Of a stretch of 64,000 nt of DNA, positions 55,040 through 64,000 are shown piece by piece. Where the stretch lies: positions 77,666,501 to 77,730,500 of the forward strand of contig CM077593.1 of NCBI GenBank assembly GCA_039654915.1, in the 5' to 3' direction. The translations under genes were made by a program, and so were the position numbers. The notes beneath the pieces were generated by a model. It had not been told where the DNA came from and did not search any database. It saw only the letters and a program-made list of their open reading frames with translations. Positions within the stretch are counted from its first letter, which is position 1. The number at the start of each line of letters is the position of its first letter. This DNA comes from Aquilaria yunnanensis. Taxonomy: Eukaryota; Streptophyta; Magnoliopsida; Malvales; Thymelaeaceae.

Positions 55040-55850
55040 GTGGGGCGCTTAACCATCCATGTAAAAATAAAGTGGAGAAAAAGTAAATAAATAAAGAAAT
55101 AAGTAAAGTGAAAAAAATAAATAAATAAAGAAATAAATAAAGTGCAGAAAAATAAATAAATAAATAATGTGGGGCGTTTGGCCGTTCACGCAAAAAAATA
55201 AAGTGCAGAAAAATAAAGAAATAAATAAATAAAATGCAGAAAAAAATAAATAAAAAAAGTGGGGTGTTTGGCCGCTCACTTAAAAAAAATAAATACATAA
55301 AGAAAAAAAAATGGAGGAATGTAAATAAATAAAGAAAGTGGGGCGTTTAGCCATCCACGTAAAAAAGTAAAGTGCATAAAGTAAATAAATGATGAAAAGT
55401 AAAATAAATAAAGAAAAGTGGGGCGTTTGGCCATCCACTTAAAAAAGATAAAAGTGCATAAATAAATAATTGCATAAAAGTAAGGTGGGGTGTTTAGCCA
55501 TCCACATAAAAAATAAAAGTGCATAAAGTAAATAATTGCAGAAAAGAAAATAAATAAAGAAAGTGGAGCGTTTAGCCATTCACATAAAAAATAAAAGTGC
55601 ATAAAATAAATAAATGTAGAAAAGTAAATAAATAAAGAAAGTGGGGCGTTTAGTTATCCACATAAAAAATAAAAGTGCATAAAGTAAATAATTGCAGAAA
55701 AATAAATAAATAAATAAAGTGGGGCGTTTAGCCATCCACTTAAAAAAAATTTAAAGTGCATAAAATAAATAAATGTAAATAAAATGACAATAAATAAATA
55801 AAATAAATAAATAAAAAATAAGGTGGGGCTTTTGGTCATCCACATAAAGG
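55040..55850. repeat. Ten tandem repeats with a conserved hairpin in the 3.3 kb LTR
   Basis: Units of about 65-130 bp, mostly near 80, each with GTGGGGCGTTTAGCCATCCA (variants) followed by A-rich AAATAA runs. They begin near 55,040, 55,170, 55,259, 55,338, 55,419, 55,485, 55,560, 55,640, 55,719 and 55,823. The core can fold as GTGG-GGC, loop, GCC-AT-CCAC. Confidence 0.8.
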
Positions 55851-56054
55851 CAGGAGGTATAACCTTCCATAAAAAAAATAACAAGAAACAAGAAAAAAGG
55901 AAAATGAATAAATAAATAAATAAATAAACACACAAAAGTTTATTGTTAGTTCTGCAAAAAACAAAAAAAAGGTTAGTGACTTGTATGAAAGAATATGATA
56001 AGAACAAGGTTTAAAGAGGAGTTTTACCCAAACAGAAAAACAATTCAAATTCCT

Positions 56055-56600
56055 GGCGGGTCAGGTCGCGGGTTGGCGGGCGACTGCCGGGGCTAGGGCG
56101 GCGGCGACGGCGGCGTGCTCAGCTGGGCGACGTCGCGGGGATAGGAGGAGGAGAGAAGCGACGGAAAGAGGAGGGAGAGAGGAGAAGAAGGATAGCGAGG
56201 AAAACAGAAGCGACGGACGGCAACAGGGAAGGAGAGAGGGCGACGGTGGCGGACGGCAACAGGGGTGGGGCGACGACAGGCGGCGTTCAGCAGCGGGAGT
56301 CGACGGTGAAGAGGGAGGAGAAGAGAGGTGAGGTGGCGAGGAGGGAGGAGAAAGGTGGAGGAGGCGCGACGGCGAGTGAAGGGAGAGAAAAAGAGACGCG
56401 GCGGGAAAAAAAAAGCAAGGCGACAAGGGGGTTTGGGCGGACGGACGGCGGCGTTTTTAGCTTCTGGGGCGCCGGCGGTGAAGAGGGAGGAGGAGAGAAG
56501 ATGACGGCGTCGGGCTAGGAGGGGTGGAGGTTATGCGTAAACGGAAGAGAGATGACCGCGTCGGGCAGCAACAAGGAAAGGTTTGGGATTTCTGGGAAAA
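56055..56600. other. GC- and CpG-rich island inside the LTR
   Basis: G/A- and CG-rich sequence (GGCGACGG, GGAGGAGAG) lies in otherwise very AT-rich DNA, upstream of the TATTTATA. The frames through it are low-complexity and not credible genes. Confidence 0.7.
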
Positions 56601-57051
56601 GGGAGGAGAGCCAGGGACTAAAGCTACAGTTTTTCCTTTTCTAATTTCGGAGCTATAATCTTGATTTTTTCCTTCGTTTATTTTCAGGTTTGGACCCCTA
56701 TTTATATAGTATGAGCATTGGATTCCTTAAATTTAAAAAAAATTCGAAATTTAATTAAAAAAAGCTTAGAAACATAATTTCGTCAAAATAACAGTTTTAG
56801 TCCTTCATCTTTTGCTGACTCTGGTATGGTCCCATATTTTTCACGAAATTACTGATTGGCTCAAATTTGTCTGTTCTGTCAATTTAGCCCAAAATTGTCT
56901 GTTTGGCCCAAAAATCATGCGAAAAATTACCAGATTTCCCTGGAATTTCCATATTTCGTCATATTTTTCCCAAACTTCTCAATTTTGTCAGATTCACCCC
57001 AAACTTCTTATTTTTGTCAATTCTTTAAAAAAAATTCCCCTTTTTATATTT

Positions 57052-57054
<3 letters not shown>

Positions 57055-57139
<85 letters not shown>
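57055..57139. repeat. (AT)n microsatellite, 85 bp
   Basis: An uninterrupted AT dinucleotide run. Its length in the assembly may be approximate. Confidence 0.95.
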
Positions 57140-57140
<1 letters not shown>

Positions 57141-57292
57141 TATCTAACCTTACGAAACATAAATCCCCCCCTAAACTATTTAATTTAAATTTTTTCTTTT
57201 TTTTAATTAATTAATAATAATTAATTTTAAATTTTTAAAAATTTTTTTTTTAATTTTTTAATAGTCGGACGAAATTGGGTGTCAACAGGGTT

Positions 57293-60165
57293 TATTTACA
57301 AAAAAAAAGAAACTGGAGGGTTTAGGAGGAAGGATGGGTTTTTTAACCAATTTTGAGAAGAACAAGGCCATTATTCATCATCTTGCTCCCCATGAACCCA
57401 TAACTTTTCCTCTCCTCTTCAATTCCATTTCCAAATCTCACTAAAATCATCAATTATGGGTGGGAATCAAACCCATGAGCAACTCATGGAAAAGGAAGCT
57501 TGTTTTTTTATGGTTTTAATGTAGGAGCTCTTAGATGGCACTTTTCTGGCTTAAGGAGCTTGGGTACAATTTGTCATAGTCAATGCTTGGTTGTTCTTGA
57601 TTTCCTGATCTTGTATGGGCTTGGGTCTAGTGAAAATGAGCTTGAATTGGTGCTTTTTTTTGTTGATTTTGCTTGGAACCGTAGGAACAAATAGTAGAAC
57701 CCAATTTCTTGGGGCGAATGCTTGATGCTTGCTTGTTCTCTTCAATTAAGGTAAGGGATTTAGTTTTCATTCTTATTTGGTACACATCTTAGCTTGCTTG
57801 CTTATTTTTTCAAGTAGATTTAGAGATTTGCATTCTTATGGTGAGGTCTGGCTTGTGATGGACTAGTGCTGATTAAGCACTAGTGTAGAATATTTTGACA
57901 CTTGATGCTCGGTTAGGTTAGCATTTGTATGCCCTATTGTAGTTATTTTATTAATCCATAACTTGGCAAGGTGTGGTATGAAAAAACCATCCACAAACCA
58001 GCTATAAAGCAAGATTGGAGGTACAAGGCTCGGGGACTTGGTGTTGGAGCAAATTGTAGCACCTAGGACACCTTTTTTGGTCCAACAAAATTGCCTTTGG
58101 TGTTAGAGGATGCATTGACATGTTGTAGTATTTTTTCCATAATGTTTCATTCAGATGCCCTATTAGGGTGATCTAAGAACCCACACAAAGCTAAAAGGAA
58201 GGCCTACAACTTTCATGCTTTTGTCCAAGCCTTAATCAGCCTAGGTTTTATTGTATTTTTGTTTCAAAGTGAGGGCCTTAAGGGGTGGTTAAGGAGTCTT
58301 AGGGTTAAAGGTGCCGTATGGTACCATAGTCTCTCCTATAGCTCTTCCATGTACTATGTTGTTAATCAAGTTTATTGGGTGTAAAGGGAACATGAAAGAA
58401 GATGAATAGAAGAAGCTCCAAGCACCATAACAGGGCCTTTAGGAAGATTAAAGGGGTTTAACACAATTGGTTATCTAGCAAGAGCCTTAGAGCTTAAGAC
58501 ACCAATGAGAAACCATAGTGTACATGAGGGCCTCTTCAGAGCCTCGCAAATTGGGTCCATCCATACCAAGTCTTACCATAATATGGTGAACCAAGTAATG
58601 GTGGATTGTGGAATAACATGGATGAAGGCTTAATGCACCTGTGGCCTAGCTGAGTTATGACTCGAGGCACAAGTGAAAGCTTGGTATATCCTTGGTAGGT
58701 TAGATGGGTGAGGCTTAGTACTTTGGTGATCCAGGTGAGCTTATTAGATTAACACACCAAGTGTGAGTGTATTGTGCCTAGTTTAGTGGAGGCTTAGTAT
58801 TATAGCATCCTAGGTGAGCTAAATGGCTCGAGGCACTATATGGAAGCCTAGTACACCTAATGAATTTCCTAGAACTCATGTAAGGAGTACCACCATGTTT
58901 CCCTATACAACAACAAAGAGAAGTATATTCAATGCTTAGCTCATTAGGACATCGGCAAGCCAAGGCTTTGCTTTGGGCTAGTTACAGGCCAGAACTTGCT
59001 AGGCATGGGGTGATGTCCATGCGAGGACTAGGATGATAAGGGGTCTCAAGGGACCCAAATTTATGTGCATATGTTTGCTCCTAGACGGCACAAGGCTTAT
59101 AGTAGATTTCATATATTATATCTATGAGTGTCATTAGGTTTTTCTTTGCAAGTTTTATTTTTCTTTGTATGTACCAAAATCCCTTACTGCAAATCTTTGA
59201 ATTCTCACCCCCTTGTGTTGTTGTGTAGATATTATTTGTAAGGAGCTGGTGATCGTGGAGGGCTGCCAAGCTAGTGTTTCACATTCAGGTAAACCACCTA
59301 TTAAATCTCATTGATTCTAGTTTTACGGGTTAAGTTGTTTATTGCAAACTATAGTTATTTATGGCCTTATAGAGGCTAGTGGCACAAGGAAGGACATAAT
59401 TGGTGTATAGATCCTAGTTGTAGCTTTTTAGTATACATATGTATGCTAGCTAGCCTCTAACATTCTTATGTTGAGTAGTTATTAAGTTGCTTTTGGGAAT
59501 GTGCATAGTCTTTATTTTTATAACGATGTGTGGTTATTACTCGTAGTTAAATTGATCATGTTTTTGTGTTTTGGCTTGTGTTTTAGTTATGTTTTGTAAA
59601 TGCTAGTAATGTTTTTGATTTATTTTCCTAAAGCAAAATCCAAGTCAAAGAAAACGCATACATGGTGCATTATAGGTTAATATCTAGGTGCATGAAAGAT
59701 TTTAAAAATGAGATAAGAAATTAACTAGCCAATTACAACTAGTGTAAAACTTGGTTCCATAGTTTTTATGGGATGACTCCATTCAGGGGAGGGATGTTAT
59801 AGGCCTAGTACAGGAAAGTTCGGGGCAATAAAGTAATGTTATCATCCCTATTAGTTGGGGCCATGCTTGGCCAATTATACTTAATTATATGTTTAATTTA
59901 GCTTATGCCAAAGCCTACCATTTGAGCATCTAAATATAGTTATGTTTGCTTTCTTAATAAGTTGCTGTAAAGTATGAGGGGTAACTTGGTGGTTCCTCAA
60001 GAACTAAAGGGCATACAAGACAAAATTGGCAATTCAGAGAAGTGGTGGTCGAATCCGCGCCCTATGGCAATAGTTGCTCTAGAAGGCCAAGACTTTGTTC
60101 ATGTAACTAATACTTAAAATACTCATACCCATTATTTATTTACTTATTTTTACCATACATCCTTT
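57293..60165 (+). other. Gene-free, LTR-like repeat DNA
   Basis: The stretch continues the sequence interrupted by the 3.3 kb LTR. Features such as TTGTGTAGATATTATTTG near 59,220 resemble plant gypsy LTRs in + orientation. I could not place its ends and saw no credible gene. Confidence 0.4.
59838..59980 (+). repeat. Diverged direct repeat, copy 1
   Basis: About 140 bp (GTTATCATCCCTATTAGTTG ... TTAATAAGTTGCTGTAAAG) recur with many changes at 61,643-61,785. Confidence 0.6.
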
Positions 60166-61483
60166 TGTTAGTGTTGTGCCCAAAAGCCAATCATGAGATG
60201 ATTGTATTTTACACATTGAGTCATGATATTGTATGGAGGCATTAATCCAATAATTGTGTTTGTTCTATTGTTCCTGTATGACCTAATCAAACATAATTAT
60301 AACCCTAGAATAATAGTATTCTTAAATGTCCCTAGTCATTTATCATAATGCTACATGGATTCTTATATGAGTGTCATAAGTGATTCTTATAATGATCATG
60401 GTATATGTAGTCATTTGACCTAAGGTCATCAAGGTTCCCTACATGTGAGTCATATACTTTGATACTTCCTTTTGTTGCTCATCGTTGAGTGAACATGAAG
60501 GTGGCCATTGGGTATGTCACATATCATGTAGAGGGTTTTGGATGATCAGGATGGGATTTGTCCCTCCCATGTAACGGGAATGATATCTTTGGCCTCTTTG
60601 ATAGAGTGAGACTAAAAAACTGCATGGTCATGCTCGGATGAGTTGATATACGATATTAATGTCATGAGTTTAAGTTAGTATGTTCGGTAATCAAGAAACC
60701 ATAGATTGAACTATACGAGAGTGACATATTCCATATCTAGTGCTCAATCTTGATATCTTAGACAAAGGGACAATGGTATATACAAATAATGATCATAGAG
60801 CTTTAGTCAAATCACCGACTATCTTGTCACTTGGGTAGCAATGATGTGTTGCTAGACACTACTCATTGTTTATGATCATAAATGTGATTTATAATCATTG
60901 CCAACATTGTAAGAGTCTATTGGGTCACACACATAGAGCTAATTAGATTATTTGAGTGAATGGGCAAAATTATTTGGGTTTTGGTTTCATAATAATTTTG
61001 GATTAATAATTGGTCCAATGGTTGAGCCATTAATAAAGCCCGAATGTAAACCTAATTGGATTAAGGTCTTGAAACCCATTAGGCTTGGGAGTTGAGTCTC
61101 ACTATATATACATCATACAATGAGAATTTTCGTAGCTCTTGCCCTAGCCTCCCTAAAGATGAAATCATAAAGGTTTTAAAAGGTTCTAGCCATGCTCTTA
61201 TCTTAACATTCCTTGGAGGACACAAGCTAGTACTACGGGTGCAAGAGGAACATATTTGCCGAGATGTGGTAGAGGCATGGTGATCCTGAGAGGCTCATGT
61301 GGATACTATAGAGAGTTTAAACATGTCAACTGTTCAAGTTTGTGATTTGACTCAATAGTTGGGTGAAAGATCTCAATCGACTAGGTATAAAGTTTTCAAA
61401 CACCCAATTTATCCCATTTCACTTAGATCCTGGAGGGTTTCAATTATCTTCCACTGCGATTGTTTGGCTCCCAAAACTCTACA
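60166..61483 (+). mobile_element. Second copy of the TGTTAGTGTT... solo LTR
   Basis: This 1,318-bp relative of 18,707-19,826 starts TGTTAGTGTTGTGCCC and ends CTCCCAAAACTCTACA. It retains about 300 bp missing from the other copy, including ACTATATATACATC near 61,100, a likely core promoter. The flanks CCTTT and TTTTT do not form a clean TSD, so the border or the duplication has mutated. No internal region is present. Confidence 0.75.
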
Positions 61484-64000
61484 TTTTTAGTAGCCTAATA
61501 ATCAACAATAAATCCATTTTATTGCATTTGAGGTAAAAGTAGTCAAACTCATAACCTGATACTCAACAATAAATCCGTTTTAGTAGCTTTGTAGGTAATG
61601 TCAAGTTGGAGTGGCTTGGTTCACGTTTGGTAAAGGCAGTGGAGTTATTTTTTTCATCTCTATTAGTAGGGGCAAGCTAAGCCAACTATACTTAGTCTTA
61701 TATCTATTTTAGCATATACCGAAATCTACCATTTGAATACCTCAATGTAGCTACATTTCTTTTTTAATAAGTTGTTGTAAAGCTACTTTCCTGTTTCTCA
61801 AAATCTATAGGAATTGTCTAAATTATATTTAAGGATCTCTTAATTGTTAAATTCTTTTTGTAATATCTTATATAATAATCTTAATCTAGAAATTCCATAA
61901 TTTCCTATCAAATTGATGTTCTATTACTTCTATGAACTATATAAACATTAAAATAATATGTAGTATTAGTAGAATATTGCATTTATTTTGAATATGGTTT
62001 CTTACTAATTTACTTGATAACACCTGATTATTAATTGTATAATCATGTATTTTTATTTAAAGTATTGTGTATACTATCAAGACATATACTACTACCACTT
62101 TATTTTACTCTTAAAGTGTTCGTGTTGGTGAAAAACATTCTTGCCTACTATTTTATTTAAAATTATCATTACATTATTTATTATTTCTAACATCTTTATT
62201 TCTCATGGCAATACCTAGTATTTAAATTTTAGTATTTTTATATCAATACACTTTGAATTTTAAATTTAATCTTATTTTCCTCGCAATTTGAAGTTAAGGT
62301 AACTCCAAGCATTAAAGCTAGTTGGTTACTATTAATGAACAATGCCCATATCGTGGGCTAGTTTGATCCAACTAACTCAGCCTAATGGTGATATACACAT
62401 TGATGTGGGCTGGTTTCGCCTAGCTATTTTGGCCTTTTTTTTTTGTTTTTTCACCTTTCCTTATATTCTTGTGTGAACCCTATTCTAGACCCTTTAGATT
62501 CTATTTCTCTCATTTTGGTCCCTAAAGTTTTCTAGCTAATGATTTGGCCCTAAGAGACAATACAAGCAAAGTGGCAGAATCAATAGATTTGCAAATTTGT
62601 GGACTGCAGCTGCCAACCACAAAAACTACAAGGACCTTTTATAGGTTTGTTCTATTCCACATTTTGTTTTACCCCATTTCAATTCTTAGGCTATCAACCA
62701 TTTTCATTTTAGTCCCTAAATTTTTCATTTTGTTTAGTTTTCTCCTTTTTTTTCTTTTCCTTTTTTGCCCATCAATTCCTTAGATCATATTTTTGGTTGC
62801 TTAATTGTTATTTTGGCGCCCAAGGCACTAGTAAAAATTTAGGAACCATCTAGGAATAAATTCAAATCTAAACTGCAAGTTTTTATCGAAACTAATGGTT
62901 CACCAGCTTGGGAAGAAAACAATTCCCCCACAAAATCTAGATTTTCCCATGTAGGTTTATTATTAATAGATTCATGTGGATTTTGTATGCAAGTTTTGTT
63001 TAATTGCTATTTAAAACTTATATTTTGTAAAAAAAAAATTTCTAAGGGCTTATATTGGCTACATTTACTGTCAATAGTAATAAAAAAATGTACCTACTGC
63101 AATGCATGGCCGAATGTACCTCATATATTCTATCTACTACTAACATTTAGCTTTTCGTCCAAAAGAAAGAAGATGTTATTGTGTATAATTAGACATCTGT
63201 ACAAAATATTACAACTAGTTTCATAACCCTTCTAATAAATGAGATTGTATTCCATAGAAAAATATGTGTTCTAATAATGGTGTAAAACAGATGCCATTCA
63301 ATTCAGTTTGAAGAATAATATGAAACCAACTAAATGTTAGAACGTGTGGAATAGAGGGACAATCATATTCTGTAAAGAAATTATATTTCAGAAAATTCTG
63401 TAGCAACATCACAATTATCCAATAGTTCGATCCCGTTAATAGACAAAGATTTTTTAGGTGATTAACAATGCACACGGGTCTAGGAAATCATACTTATAAA
63501 ATGTGTCGATGAAGTTAAACAAATAGTAACATTATATAGTAAAAAATTACCATTCATATGATGTGATCATTTGTCACTCAAAATCATAGTGTTAACAACA
63601 TTGGAAGTATGAGAGTTGTTGTGAAGTTGTAACCTATCAAAACATCAAAGTATGAAGATAAGAGTAAATTAAATCTATGAACAATTAAGGAACAACACAT
63701 GGAAGATGGTACTTACAAAGTAGATGCAATTTCAATTTCAGTACTTTAAAATATGCCATAATATAAGGGTTGGGCAATAGTATAATTTGAATAACTTAGT
63801 TCAATGAGAGCTAACAATAAATATAAAATAATAGTAATGGAAATTATACTAATCTACCAAGAAAGTAGAAAAGGAAGAATAACATACGCATGCATAGATT
63901 AAAGTCACATAAGTGGTCAAGTAACATTAAGTACTTAATCTTAAGAAATAACTGAACATGTTTGACTACACTAGCTTCATCTCTATTAAGTAAAAATAAA
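61484..64000. other. Gene-free AT-rich stretch
   Basis: I see no recognisable gene or RNA. The only structure noted is the second copy of the 140-bp repeat. Confidence 0.5.
61643..61785 (+). repeat. Diverged direct repeat, copy 2
   Basis: It matches 59,838-59,980 in order and length but with roughly one change in four by eye. The two copies flank the LTR at 60,166-61,483. Confidence 0.6.

Larger units (their letters stand above)
53993..57292 (+). mobile_element. 3.3 kb solo LTR (53,998-57,287) with TSD GGGTT
   Basis: The LTR starts TGTGCCAATGTGGGGATT, soon followed by GGGAGTCGCCACC, and ends AATTGGGTGTCAACA. It is flanked by GGGTT at 53,993-53,997 and 57,288-57,292. The length is 3,290 bp. 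GGGAGTCGCCAC near the start and TTGGGTGTCAACA at the end are a familiar pair in large plant gypsy LTRs. A TATTTATA at 56,698-56,705 supports + orientation. It contains two kinds of tandem repeat, a GC-rich island and an (AT)n tract. There is no internal domain and no coding frame of credible kind. Confidence 0.85.

Noticed and set aside
54975..56048. Phe/Tyr/Leu-rich minus-strand frames
   Set aside because: They are translations of AAATAA-rich tandem repeats inside the 3.3 kb LTR, not genes.
56061..56426. Pro/Ser-rich 121-codon frame on the minus strand
   Set aside because: Low-complexity translation of the GC/GA-rich island; no recognisable domain and no conservation visible.
58778..59269. 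Short Cys- or His-containing frames
   Set aside because: No domain and located in LTR-like repeat DNA without conserved neighbours.
1..64000. CRISPR arrays, operons, ribosome-binding sites, rRNA and tRNA genes
   Set aside because: None seen. Tandem repeats present are irregular and belong to retrotransposons, and the context is a plant nuclear genome.

Overview
This window looks like transposon-dense, probably heterochromatic DNA from a flowering plant. Nearly every recognisable feature is an LTR retrotransposon or a relic of one, stacked by nested insertion. I found no convincing host gene, tRNA, rRNA or CRISPR array. The species cannot be fixed from this sequence. The evidence is Ty3/gypsy Tat-lineage gag-pol genes with a second RNase H, GT-AG introns in an element-borne gene, and typical plant LTR ends.

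Layout. (1) 1-24,850 holds two decayed sister Tat-type elements in tandem on the + strand. Element A has its pol end at 1-706 and an antisense gene on the minus strand. Element B has gag-pol at 15,254-21,049, an antisense gene at 21,529-23,979 and an LTR stub at 24,829. A and B are joined by a deletion that left only about 114 bp of LTR. (2) A young, apparently intact Tat-type element, E1 (1,378-12,419, minus strand, TSD CTATG, LTRs about 1% different), sits inside the antisense gene of A. It carries an uninterrupted 1,832-codon gag-pol and, on the opposite strand, a four-exon gene with its own TATA box. (3) A solo LTR of 1,120 bp (18,707-19,826, TSD GAAGG) splits the pol of B. A second copy of that LTR lies at 60,166-61,483. 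(4) 24,851-32,150 is AT-rich. It has possible remnants of a CACTA-type DNA transposon and a 2.5 kb solo LTR (29,351-31,849, TSD AAGTT). (5) E3 (32,151-42,734, + strand, TSD TTTTG, LTRs about 5% different) is an older relative of E1 with many stops and frameshifts, but the same antisense gene layout. (6) 42,740-53,997 holds a decayed Ogre-like gag and LTR-like repeats in minus orientation. (7) 53,998-57,287 is a 3.3 kb solo LTR (TSD GGGTT) with internal tandem repeats, a GC-rich island and an (AT)n tract. (8) 57,288-64,000 is repeat-derived DNA without a gene.

How the parts work together. In E1 and its relatives, gag-pol starts 32 nt inside the LTR and is translated through the primer-binding site. 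The antisense gene sits between pol and the 3' LTR and is transcribed towards pol from an internal promoter. The two genes end tail to tail across a spacer of palindromic repeats. The antisense protein has an N-terminal domain resembling the plant 'putative gypsy type transposon' family, a basic NLS-like stretch and a long coiled coil. Its role is unknown. This internally promoted, spliced, antisense gene, seen in four copies of different age, is the strongest candidate for an under-described system here.
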